The position numbers and the translations under genes are program-made. From Sinorhizobium alkalisoli (GTDB lineage Bacteria > Pseudomonadota > Alphaproteobacteria > Rhizobiales > Rhizobiaceae), in NCBI RefSeq assembly GCF_008932245.1, contig NZ_CP034909.1, positions 2,865,001-2,929,000 on the forward strand: a stretch of 64,000 bases of DNA, written 5' to 3'. Positions within the stretch are counted from its first letter, which is position 1. Each line of letters opens with the position of its first letter. Shown here piece after piece: positions 1-8,169 of this stretch. The notes under the pieces were generated by a model. The model saw only the letters and a program-made list of their open reading frames with translations, did not search any database and was not told the origin of the DNA.

Positions 1-1
1 C

Positions 2-148
2 GGCACCACGCTGATCGCCGAGGGCATGGGCTTCCACGTCCCGAAGGGCTATGTCTATGCGGCCATGGCATTCTCGGCGCTGGTCGAGGGGCTGAATATG
101 ATGGCCCGCAATGCTCGTCTGAAGAGGCGGGCGGAAAAGCTCCACTAG
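2..148 (+). CDS. TerC/YgdQ-like integral membrane protein, C-terminal end (5' partial)
   Basis: This open frame enters from the left edge and ends at a TAG at 146-148. The visible 48 residues read as the tail of a TerC-type membrane protein: a hydrophobic segment containing [20 protein letters not shown], then LVEGLN and a basic tail ([13 protein letters not shown]). The HVPKGYIYAAMAFS-like stretch before the terminal LN is characteristic of the YgdQ/TerC family as I remember it. The N-terminus lies outside the window, so I cannot say whether CBS or CorC domains are attached. These are inner-membrane proteins whose substrates are poorly defined. Confidence 0.6.
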   Translation, partial: GTTLIAEGMGFHVPKGYVYAAMAFSALVEGLNMMARNARLKRRAEKLH

Positions 149-249
149 CGCATGATCCGACCGGAGTGAAACGAGGATCGACAAGATCATGCGTCAAAAA
201 GAAAGCGTTAGAGCGCCGATCTGATCCAGGCAGATCGAAACGCGCTCTA
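149..249. repeat. Two-hairpin intergenic element, copy 1
   Basis: Two nested palindromes follow the TerC-like stop. The first pairs GCATGATC (about 150) with GATCATGC (about 185). The second pairs TAGAGCG (209-215) with CGCTCTA (243-249) and encloses an inner stem CGATCTG (217-223) / CAGATCG (231-237). The linker reads AAAGCGTTAGAGCG. A second element at 56508-56612 has the same plan and the linker AAAGCGTTACAGCG, so this looks like a dispersed repeat family. It may also act as a transcription terminator. Confidence 0.6.
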
Positions 250-523
250 GCCGCCCCTCGATATGGGGGTCGGCATCGCGGACCTCCATGAGAATGAGCG
301 GGCTCCGCCGTCCCGCGGCACGATCACCGCTACCGAAGCGTCTCCTTCCGGTTTCCGTTGACAGGAGGGGCTTTCTATGGTCTCACCCCTGCCGACTGGA
401 ATTGCCCGCCGATACCGCTGGTGCGGCGCCCTTGCGGGCGTTTCCTTCCCATAAAAAAGGCGCCCCGCCTGCGGGAGTACGCTCCGGCAGAGGGCCCCAA
501 AGCACGTCAAGACGGGCAAGACC
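250..523. other. Intergenic region upstream of gltX
   Basis: No convincing gene is present. Frames open here lack recognisable protein features. A TTGACA hexamer lies at 358-363, but I see no good -10 element 16-18 bases downstream, so I do not call a promoter. Confidence 0.4.
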
Positions 524-1981
524 ATGGCAGATTCAGGAGTCCGGGTGCGCATCGCGCCCTCCCCCACCGGCGAACCGCATGTCGGTACCGCCTACATCGC
601 GCTGTTCAACTATCTCTTCGCGAAGAAGCATGGCGGCGAGTTCATCCTGCGCATCGAGGACACCGATGCGACACGCTCGACGCCGGAATTCGAGAAGAAG
701 GTGCTCGATGCCCTGGAATGGTGCGGCCTCAAGTGGTCGGAAGGTCCCGATATCGGCGGCCCCTACGGTCCCTATCGCCAGAGCGACCGCAAGGATATCT
801 ATAAGCCCTATGTCGAGAAGATCGTTGCAAACGGCCACGGCTTCCGCTGTTTCTGCACGCCCGAGCGGCTGGAAGAGATGCGCGAGGCGCAGCGCGCCGC
901 GGGCAAGCCGCCGAAATATGACGGTCTCTGCCTCAGCCTTGCAGCCGAGGAAGTGACCTCGCGAGTCGCCGCCGGCGAGCCCCACGTCGTGCGCATGAAG
1001 ATCCCGACGGAAGGCTCCTGCAAGTTCCACGACGGCGTCTACGGCGACGTCGAGATCCCGTGGGATGCGGTCGACATGCAGGTGCTGCTCAAGGCCGACG
1101 GCATGCCGACCTACCACATGGCGAACGTCGTCGACGACCACCTGATGAAGATCACCCATGTCGCGCGCGGCGAGGAATGGCTCGCCTCCGTGCCGAAGCA
1201 CATCCTGATCTACCAGTATCTCGGCCTCGAACCGCCGAAGTTCATGCACCTTTCGCTTATGCGCAACGCCGACAAGTCGAAGCTGTCGAAGCGCAAGAAC
1301 CCCACGTCGATCTCCTATTACACCGCGCTCGGCTACCTGCCTGAAGCGCTGATGAACTTCCTCGGCCTGTTTTTCATCCAGATCGCAGAAGGTGAAGAGC
1401 TGTTGACGGTCGACGAGTTGGCGGAGAAATTCGACCCGGAAAACCTTTCGAAGGCCGGCGCCATATTCGACGTCCAGAAGCTCGACTGGCTGAACGCCCG
1501 CTGGATCCGCGAGAAGCTTTCCGAAGAAGAATTCGCCGCCCGCGTCTTCGCCTGGGCGCGCGAGAACGACCGCCTCATGGAAGGCCTCAAGCTCTCGCAG
1601 TCGCGTATTTCCAAGCTCGGTGAACTGCCCGACCTCGCCGCCTTCCTGTTCAAGTCGGACCTCGGCCTGCAGCCCGCCGCCTTTGCCGGCGTCAAGGCTT
1701 CGCCCGAGGACATGCTGGAAATCCTGAACACGGTACAGCCGCATCTCGAGAAGATCCTCGAATGGAACAAGGAGTCGATCGAGGCGGAACTGCGCGCCGT
1801 CGCCGAAGCGACCGGCAAGAAGCTGAAGGCGATCGTCGCGCCGCTCTTCGTCGCCGTCTCAGGCTCGCAGCGCTCGCTGCCGCTCTTCGATTCAATGGAG
1901 TTGCTCGGCCGCGCGGTCGTGCGCCAGCGCCTGAAGGTGGCGTCTCAGGTCGTCGCTTCGATGGTCGGCGGCGGAAAGTAA
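524..1981 (+). CDS. gltX: Glutamyl-tRNA synthetase
   Basis: This 485-residue class I aminoacyl-tRNA synthetase charges tRNA-Glu, and in many alphaproteobacteria also tRNA-Gln before amidation. The HIGH-type signature is HVGT at residues 19-22 within PSPTGEPHVGTA, and the KLSKR ATP-binding loop is at residues 253-257. Length is normal for bacterial GluRS. The ATG at 524 begins just before the Rossmann fold (MADSGVRVRIAPSPTG). lysS begins 10 bases after the stop, so the two synthetase genes are probably cotranscribed. Many rhizobia carry two gltX paralogues; I cannot tell which one this is. Confidence 0.96.
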   Translation: MADSGVRVRIAPSPTGEPHVGTAYIALFNYLFAKKHGGEFILRIEDTDATRSTPEFEKKVLDALEWCGLKWSEGPDIGGPYGPYRQSDRKDIYKPYVEKIVANGHGFRCFCTPERLEEMREAQRAAGKPPKYDGLCLSLAAEEVTSRVAAGEPHVVRMKIPTEGSCKFHDGVYGDVEIPWDAVDMQVLLKADGMPTYHMANVVDDHLMKITHVARGEEWLASVPKHILIYQYLGLEPPKFMHLSLMRNADKSKLSKRKNPTSISYYTALGYLPEALMNFLGLFFIQIAEGEELLTVDELAEKFDPENLSKAGAIFDVQKLDWLNARWIREKLSEEEFAARVFAWARENDRLMEGLKLSQSRISKLGELPDLAAFLFKSDLGLQPAAFAGVKASPEDMLEILNTVQPHLEKILEWNKESIEAELRAVAEATGKKLKAIVAPLFVAVSGSQRSLPLFDSMELLGRAVVRQRLKVASQVVASMVGGGK

Positions 1982-1991
1982 GGACAAGACG

Positions 1992-3488
1992 ATGAATCAG
2001 ACGACTGAAAACGCCGGCCTTTCCTCCGACGCGACCGAGGTTCGCGCCCAGAAGCTGAAACTCCTGCGCGAGCAGGTCGGCGACGTCTACCCGGCGCATT
2101 TCCATCGCACCATCACCAATGCGGAACTTGCCGAAAAATACGCCGGGCTCGAACCGGAGACGGAAAGCGGCGAGACGGTAACGGTCGCCGGCCGCGTCTT
2201 CTCCTCGCGCAATTCCGGCATGTTCATCGATATCCATGACGCATCCGGCAAGATCCAGATCTTCTCGCACAAGGATACGGCGCCGGAAGAGGCGCGGGCC
2301 CTGCTCCCGATGATCGACCTCGGCGATATCATCGGCGTCACCGGCGAGGTGCGGCGCACCAAGCGGGGCGAGCTGACGGTGAACGCGAAAGAGATCACCA
2401 TGCTCTGCAAGTCGCTTTTGCCGATGCCGGAGAAGTATCACGGCCTCGCCGACATCGAGACCCGCTACCGCAAGCGCTATCTCGACATCATGGTCAACGA
2501 GGAGTCCAAGCTGCGCTTTCAGCAGCGCAGCCGCATCGTCTCGAGCCTGCGCCGCTTCCTTGAGGACGAGAGCTTCATGGAAGTGGAAACGCCGATGCTG
2601 CAGCCGATCTATGGCGGTGCGACGGCCGAACCCTTCAAGACCCATCACAACACGCTGAAGCTCGACATGTATCTGCGCATCGCGCCCGAGCTTTACCTGA
2701 AGCGCGTTCTCGTTTCCGGCCTCACCGACAAGGTGTTCGAAATCAACCGCAACTTCCGCAACGAAGGCGTCTCCACCCGGCACAATCCGGAATTCACGAT
2801 GATGGAGTGCTATTGGGCCTATGCGGATTACGAGGACATGATGGGCCTCGTCGAACGCATGTTCGAGGCGCTGGCGCTGGCGGTGCACGGTAAGACCGAG
2901 TTCGAATTCGGCGACAAGCAGCTCTCTTTCAAGGGACCATTCCCGCGCGTCTCCATGCCGGCGGCCGTAAAGGAGGCGACCGGCATCGATTTCCTTGCGA
3001 TTAAGACCGATGAGGAAGCCCGCGAGGCCGCAAGAATGGCCGGTTTCGAGATCGAGAAGGACGCGACGTGGGGCGAAGTTCTCGCTTTCGTCTTCGAGGA
3101 AAGGGTCGAGGCGACGCTCATACAGCCCGCCCACGTCGTCCACTTCCCCAAGGATATCTCGCCCTTCGCCAAGGAAGTGCCGGGCGAGCCGCGGCTCGTG
3201 GAGCGCTTCGAGACCTATTGCAACGGCTGGGAGATCGGCAATGCCTTCTCCGAGCTCAACGATCCGGTCGAACAGCGCGCCCGCATGGTCGAGCAGATGG
3301 AACAGGCCCACGCCCGCGGCGAGACGGAAAAGACGCTCGACGAAGACTTCCTAGAAGCCATGGACCAGGGCATGCCGCCCGCCGGCGGGTTGGGGATCGG
3401 CGTCGACCGGCTCATCATGCTGCTCACCAATTCGCCGTCGATCCGCGATATCATCCTCTTCCCGGCCCGCCGCCACAAAGTCGATTGA
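1992..3488 (+). CDS. lysS: Lysyl-tRNA synthetase, class II
   Basis: This 498-residue class II enzyme attaches lysine to tRNA-Lys. It has an N-terminal OB-fold anticodon-binding region (about residues 60-150, including GMFIDIHDASGKIQIF), motif 2 near residue 255 (FRNEGVSTRHNPEFTMMECY) and motif 3 at residues 465-473 (GGLGIGVDR). It is the second gene of the gltX-lysS pair. A hairpin with a short T run follows the stop and probably ends transcription. Confidence 0.96.
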   Translation: MNQTTENAGLSSDATEVRAQKLKLLREQVGDVYPAHFHRTITNAELAEKYAGLEPETESGETVTVAGRVFSSRNSGMFIDIHDASGKIQIFSHKDTAPEEARALLPMIDLGDIIGVTGEVRRTKRGELTVNAKEITMLCKSLLPMPEKYHGLADIETRYRKRYLDIMVNEESKLRFQQRSRIVSSLRRFLEDESFMEVETPMLQPIYGGATAEPFKTHHNTLKLDMYLRIAPELYLKRVLVSGLTDKVFEINRNFRNEGVSTRHNPEFTMMECYWAYADYEDMMGLVERMFEALALAVHGKTEFEFGDKQLSFKGPFPRVSMPAAVKEATGIDFLAIKTDEEAREAARMAGFEIEKDATWGEVLAFVFEERVEATLIQPAHVVHFPKDISPFAKEVPGEPRLVERFETYCNGWEIGNAFSELNDPVEQRARMVEQMEQAHARGETEKTLDEDFLEAMDQGMPPAGGLGIGVDRLIMLLTNSPSIRDIILFPARRHKVD

Positions 3489-3515
3489 GCGAAGCAGCAG
3501 TCGACGAAAAAGGGC

Positions 3516-3540
3516 GCCTGCCGCGCGAGCGGCGGGCTTT
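3516..3540 (+). terminator. Rho-independent-like terminator after lysS
   Basis: A 9-bp GC-rich stem (3516-3524 with 3529-3537, one G-T wobble) has a GCGA tetraloop and is followed directly by TTT. It lies 28 bases after the lysS stop and ahead of a convergent gene. Confidence 0.65.
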
Positions 3541-3574
3541 CCAAAGATTCCGGGGTTTCGGGTGATGCGATGGG

Positions 3575-4192
3575 CTAGTGGCTCCCATGCGCGGCGCTCT
3601 CGCTCGCCTGCGCAATCTCAGTTCCCTCGGACTCGAGGCACAGCGAGCGATCGTCCATTTTGGCCATCATGCTTCGGACATCGTCGAGTTCGAGATCGAC
3701 CACATTGCCGTGAAACATGCCGATCCGATTGGCCTTCCCGTCGTTATAGGAGGCACGGAACGGTTCATCCATGCCGATGACGCTTCGCGGCCCGGGGGCA
3801 AAAAGCACCTCCGCACCGATCGCCGCGCCGCGCACCGCCGCGCGCTCCTCCGGACCGGCAGCATCCAGCACCACCACTTGGTAGAGATCCGCCTTTTCCC
3901 TGTTTGCCAACGCCCCGACGACGCGCAGCGCCGTTCGGACGCGATCCGGGCCGCTTGCCCTGTCCGTCTTCACATGCATGCGGATCCAGCGCTGGCCATG
4001 GTGATCGAGCTTCACTGTCCTGAGCGTCGTGCAGGCAAGGCCCGAGAGTGAGGGTTGCCCGAGGTGCGACATGAGCCGGTCGCCGCCGACATAAACGGCA
4101 GCGGCGCCGGAAGCGGCGGAAACGGCAAAGGCCGCGGACAGCATAAGCACAAGGCGCTTCGAAGGACGCAATTTACTCAGGATAACCTTCAC
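3575..4192 (-). CDS. Membrane-anchored protein of unknown function
   Basis: The 205-residue product has a basic N-terminus and one hydrophobic stretch (LVLMLSAAFAVSAASGAAAV, about residues 14-33), which suggests a signal anchor or signal peptide with the rest in the periplasm. I do not recognise the family. The soluble part contains alternating beta-like segments (YQVVVLDAAGPEERAAV; GAEVLFAPGPRSVIGMDEPF). I chose the GTG at 4192 because GGAG lies six bases upstream and the frame further upstream has no protein character. It converges on lysS and diverges from the nucleoside hydrolase gene. Confidence 0.7.
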   Translation of the reverse strand: MKVILSKLRPSKRLVLMLSAAFAVSAASGAAAVYVGGDRLMSHLGQPSLSGLACTTLRTVKLDHHGQRWIRMHVKTDRASGPDRVRTALRVVGALANREKADLYQVVVLDAAGPEERAAVRGAAIGAEVLFAPGPRSVIGMDEPFRASYNDGKANRIGMFHGNVVDLELDDVRSMMAKMDDRSLCLESEGTEIAQASESAAHGSH

Positions 4193-4436
4193 GCTCGGCT
4201 CCGCGCTCGTCGTAAGGATTGCAGGGAATACCAGTGGATTCCTGCAAGGATAAGCGACGCACCCTTTCGGAAAGTTTAAGCACCGCCAACGGGCGGATCG
4301 CAGCCGCTTGAGTATCCTCATTCTCGGAAGGGCCGCGCCGCAGGCGATTGACTTTCGCCCGCACCTTGTCCATTGCCGCCCGCACGCAACAACAGGCAAT
4401 GAGGCGGGGAACCCGCCGGAAAGAACAGGCGACATC

Positions 4437-5390
4437 ATGCACAAGGTCATCTTCGATACGGATCCGGGCGTCGACGACGCGATGGCCCTTCTCTTCCTGC
4501 ACCGGCACCCGAACATCGATCTCATCGGCATCACCTCTGTCTTCGGCAACGCCTCTATCGAGACGACCACGCGCAACGCACTTTTTCTGAAGCAAGCCTG
4601 GGGCATCGCCGCGCCGGTCGCCCGCGGCCTCGGAGAAACATTCGATCCGAGCCGGCCGCATGCCGATTGGCCGACGGGTATCCATGGCCATGACGGGCTC
4701 GGCAATATCGACGTGCCAAAGGGGATCGATCTGCCGCTCGATCCCCGCCCGGCCCACCAATTCATCATCGACACCGTGCGCGCCAATCCCGGCGAAGTGA
4801 CGCTCGTGGCGGTCGGCCGCATGACCAATCTGGCGCGGGCGGTCCGCAACGACCCTGACATCGCGCTCCTGGTCAAGGAGGTCGTCATCATGGGCGGAGC
4901 CTTCGACGTGCCCGGCAACATCACGCCGGCGGCCGAAGCCAATATCCACGGTGACCCGGAGGCCGCGGACATGGTGATGACGGCGCCCTGGCCGGTGACC
5001 GTCGTCGGACTCGACGTAACCTCGCAGACGGTGATGACGCGCGCCGTCCTCGCCGACATTGCCGAGCGCGGCGGCACGGCGGCACGGCTGCTCGCCGATA
5101 TCTCGCGCTTCTACATCACCTTCTACGAGCAGCATGTCGACGACGGCATGGTCGTGCACGACAGCTGCGCCTGCGCCTATGTCGTCGCACCGGAACTCTT
5201 CGAAACCCGCAGCGGCGCCATCCGCGTTCTTTGCGGCGGCATCGCCGATGGGCAGACGATCCAGAAGCCGGATGGACGTCTCTTCCCGCCGAATGCCTGG
5301 GACGGACTGCCGAGCCAGCGGGCCTGCATCGGCATCGATGCCGAAGCCGTCCTCAAGCTTATCGGTGAAACGCTGGCGAAGGTCCGTTGA
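4437..5390 (+). CDS. Inosine-uridine-preferring nucleoside hydrolase family protein
   Basis: This family hydrolyses the N-glycosidic bond of ribonucleosides for purine/pyrimidine salvage. The 317-residue product carries the N-terminal calcium-binding signature DTDPGVDD (residues 7-14) and a later VHDSCACAYV segment at the position of the catalytic His. I start at the ATG at 4437 because the protein then begins MHKVIFDTDPG, which is typical of the family; an earlier in-frame ATG would add about 43 unrelated residues. The exact substrate cannot be deduced. Confidence 0.88.
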   Translation: MHKVIFDTDPGVDDAMALLFLHRHPNIDLIGITSVFGNASIETTTRNALFLKQAWGIAAPVARGLGETFDPSRPHADWPTGIHGHDGLGNIDVPKGIDLPLDPRPAHQFIIDTVRANPGEVTLVAVGRMTNLARAVRNDPDIALLVKEVVIMGGAFDVPGNITPAAEANIHGDPEAADMVMTAPWPVTVVGLDVTSQTVMTRAVLADIAERGGTAARLLADISRFYITFYEQHVDDGMVVHDSCACAYVVAPELFETRSGAIRVLCGGIADGQTIQKPDGRLFPPNAWDGLPSQRACIGIDAEAVLKLIGETLAKVR

Positions 5391-5450
5391 CGCCAAAAAA
5401 CTTGCCTTGGATAGCTGGCAGGCGGGCGTCGGCCGGCTATCTTTATCCGC

Positions 5451-6461
5451 ATGAAGCCGGAGATTTTGCTCTATCCCGCCCCGAAGGGGCTCTATTGCGA
5501 AAAGGGAAACTTCTACATCGACCCGGTGCAGCCGGTCGAAAGGGCGCTGATCACCCACGGCCATTCCGATCATGCCCGCGCCGGCCATGGCCATGTGCTT
5601 GCGACACGCGAGACGCTCGACATCATGCGGCTGCGCTATGGCGACGGCTTTTGCGGCGCGAGCGAGATTGCGCGCCTCGGAGAAACAATTGTCATCGACG
5701 GCGTGCGCTTGCGCTTCCATCCGGCCGGCCATGTGCTCGGATCGGCGCAGGTCTCGATTGAAGCGAATGGAACGCGGATCGTCGTCTCCGGCGATTACAA
5801 GCGCCGGCCGGATCCGACCTGCCTCAGTTTCGAGCCCGTCCCCTGCGACGTCTTCATCACCGAAGCGACCTTCGGCCTGCCGGTCTTCCACCACCCGGAC
5901 GACAGGGCGGAAGTTGCCCGGCTGCTTCAGTCGCTGAGGCAATTCCCCGAGCGTGCCCATCTGGTCGGCGCCTATGCGCTCGGCAAGGCGCAGCGCGTCA
6001 TCGCCCTCCTTCGCCGGCAGGGCTATGATGCCCCGATCCACATCCATGGCGCGCTCTCAAAACTGTGCGAGTACTACCAGCGCGAAGGTATCGATCTCGG
6101 CGAGATCCGCCACGCCACGGTCGAGGGCGAGAATCGGCCGGACCTCGCCGGCGCGATCATCGTCGGCCCTCCCTCGGCCTTCTCCGATCGCTGGGCGCGG
6201 CGCTTCGCCGAGCCGCTCGCCGCCTTTGCATCCGGCTGGATGCTTATTCGCCAGCGAGCGAAGCAGCGCGGCGTCGAACTGCCGCTCGTCATCTCCGATC
6301 ATTGCGACTGGGCGGAACTGACGCAGACCATACGGGAGATCGCGCCAGGCGAGGTCTGGGTGACGCACGGCCGCGAAGAGGCCCTGGTGCGCTGGTGCGA
6401 GTTGGAGGGTATCCCGGCACGCCCGCTGCACCTCGTCGGCTACGAAGACGAAGGGGAGTGA
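5451..6461 (+). CDS. Ligase-associated DNA exonuclease, metallo-beta-lactamase/beta-CASP type
   Basis: The 336-residue protein has a metallo-beta-lactamase fold signature HGHSDH at residues 36-41 and later conserved histidines (FHPAGHVLGSAQV; SDHCDW; WVTHGREEAL). This is the pattern of the SNM1/beta-CASP-like exonuclease annotated as ligase-associated. Its stop is three bases before the ATP-dependent ligase gene, so the two are almost certainly translated from one mRNA and act together in DNA repair. The helicase and phosphoesterase that accompany this pair in many genomes are not adjacent here. Confidence 0.9.
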   Translation: MKPEILLYPAPKGLYCEKGNFYIDPVQPVERALITHGHSDHARAGHGHVLATRETLDIMRLRYGDGFCGASEIARLGETIVIDGVRLRFHPAGHVLGSAQVSIEANGTRIVVSGDYKRRPDPTCLSFEPVPCDVFITEATFGLPVFHHPDDRAEVARLLQSLRQFPERAHLVGAYALGKAQRVIALLRRQGYDAPIHIHGALSKLCEYYQREGIDLGEIRHATVEGENRPDLAGAIIVGPPSAFSDRWARRFAEPLAAFASGWMLIRQRAKQRGVELPLVISDHCDWAELTQTIREIAPGEVWVTHGREEALVRWCELEGIPARPLHLVGYEDEGE

Positions 6462-6464
6462 GCG

Positions 6465-8078
6465 ATGAGGGCCTTCGCCGAACTCCTCAACCGCCTCGTG
6501 CTGACGCCGCAGCGAAACGCAAAGATCCGGCTGCTCGTCGATTATTTCCGTACCACCCGGGACCCGAGCCGCGGTTATGCGCTGGCGGCAATCGCCGGCA
6601 CGCTTTCGCTCCACGCCGTGAAGCCGGCCCTGATCCGGGACCTCCTGCTCGAGCGCATGGACAAAGTCCTGTTCCACTACTCCTATGATTATGTGGGCGA
6701 TCTCGCCGAGACGGTTTCGCTGGCCTGGGAACCACCGGCCGACGTCGTACCGGCGGACATTCCCCTGGGAGAGATCGTCGAACGCCTCCAGAGGACGGGA
6801 CGCACCGAAGTGCGCTCGCTCGTGCGCGACACGCTGGACCAGCTCGATGCTTCCGGCCGTCTCGCCTTCTTGAAGCTCGTCACCGGCGGGTTGCGCATCG
6901 GCGTCTCGGCGCGGCTCGCCAAACAGGCGCTGGCCGCCATGGGTGGCAAGGATGTCGGCGAGATAGAGAGGCTCTGGCACGGCCTGGCACCGCCCTATCT
7001 GCCCCTCTTCCTCTGGCTCAGTGGAGAGGGTGAGATGCCTGTGCTCAAGACGCCCGCCGTGTTTCACTCGGTGATGCTGGCGACGCCGGTCGCCGAGCGC
7101 GAACTCGAGGGACTCGATCCCGCCGATTTCGCGGCCGAATGGAAATGGGATGGCATCCGAGTGCAGCTTGCCAACAGCGGTGGCGTGCGACGCCTCTATT
7201 CGCGCAGCGGCGATGAGATCTCGGGCGCCTTTCCGGAAATCCTCGATGCCGCCGACTTCGCCGGCGTAATCGACGGCGAGTTGCTGATCGGCGGGACCGC
7301 GCGTAGCAACCGCGCGACGGGCGGCTTCGCCGACCTGCAGCAGCGCCTGAACCGCAAGACCGTCAGCCGCAGGCTGCTTGCGGACTTTCCGGCCTTCATC
7401 CGCGGCTACGACATCCTGTTTTCCGGCGAGCAGGACATCCGGCCCGAGCCCTTTCATGTCCGCCGCGAAGCTCTGTCCGCCATGATCGACTCTTCCTCGC
7501 CGCAACATTTCGACCTCTCTCCGCTGGTCCCCTTTTCCAGTTGGGAGGAACTGGACCGCCTGCGCTCGAGCCCGCCGGATCCGGTGATCGAAGGCGTCAT
7601 GCTGAAGCGGCTCGATTCCGCCTACCTGGCCGGCCGCGTCAAAGGCCCCTGGTTCAAGTGGAAGCGCGAACCTTTCAATATCGACGCGGTGCTGATGTAT
7701 GCGCAACGCGGCCACGGCAAACGTTCCAGCTACTATTCCGATTTCACGTTCGGTGTCTGGACGGGAGGGGAAGACGGAACGGCGCTCGTTCCAGTCGGCA
7801 AGGCGTATTTCGGCTTCACCGACGCCGAACTCGAAATCCTCGATCGCTTCGTGCGCGACAACACTGTCGAGCGATTCGGTCCTGTTCGCGCCGTGCGGGC
7901 AGAACCCGACGCCGGATTCGTCGTCGAAGTCGCCTTCGAAGGCATCAACCGTTCCACGCGCCACAAATCGGGCGTCGCCATGCGCTTTCCACGCATCTCC
8001 CGCCTGCGGCCCGACAAGCTGCCGCGCGACGCCGACCGTCTGGAAACCCTGCAGGCGATGATCGCCGCAAGGGCATGA
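6465..8078 (+). CDS. ATP-dependent DNA ligase of the exonuclease-linked (cisplatin damage response) type
   Basis: This 537-residue ligase seals DNA nicks using ATP. The nucleotidyltransferase motif I KWDG is at residues 227-230 with Lys227 as the predicted adenylated residue; WFKWKREP and HKSGVAMRFPR correspond to later nucleotidyltransferase/OB motifs. An N-terminal helical DNA-binding region of about 200 residues precedes the catalytic core. It is distinct from the essential NAD-dependent LigA and from the LigD systems. It forms a tight operon with the upstream exonuclease, which suggests a joint role in processing and sealing damaged ends. Confidence 0.93.
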   Translation: MRAFAELLNRLVLTPQRNAKIRLLVDYFRTTRDPSRGYALAAIAGTLSLHAVKPALIRDLLLERMDKVLFHYSYDYVGDLAETVSLAWEPPADVVPADIPLGEIVERLQRTGRTEVRSLVRDTLDQLDASGRLAFLKLVTGGLRIGVSARLAKQALAAMGGKDVGEIERLWHGLAPPYLPLFLWLSGEGEMPVLKTPAVFHSVMLATPVAERELEGLDPADFAAEWKWDGIRVQLANSGGVRRLYSRSGDEISGAFPEILDAADFAGVIDGELLIGGTARSNRATGGFADLQQRLNRKTVSRRLLADFPAFIRGYDILFSGEQDIRPEPFHVRREALSAMIDSSSPQHFDLSPLVPFSSWEELDRLRSSPPDPVIEGVMLKRLDSAYLAGRVKGPWFKWKREPFNIDAVLMYAQRGHGKRSSYYSDFTFGVWTGGEDGTALVPVGKAYFGFTDAELEILDRFVRDNTVERFGPVRAVRAEPDAGFVVEVAFEGINRSTRHKSGVAMRFPRISRLRPDKLPRDADRLETLQAMIAARA

Positions 8079-8169
8079 TCCTATTTCAGCTACGACGCAT
8101 GAAGAATTGTTAAGGAGAATCTGGAATCATCGCTGCGACCATGTGCGTGCGCGTCTGCTGGGTAGTCTT

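Noticed and set aside
358..386. sigma-70 promoter for gltX
   Set aside because: TTGACA is present, but no -10 element occurs at a workable spacing.
533..7964. Long minus-strand open frames opposite gltX, lysS, the nucleoside hydrolase and the repair genes
   Set aside because: They mirror well-supported plus-strand genes, have Arg/Ala-rich low-information composition and no recognisable domains. High GC content makes such antisense frames common.
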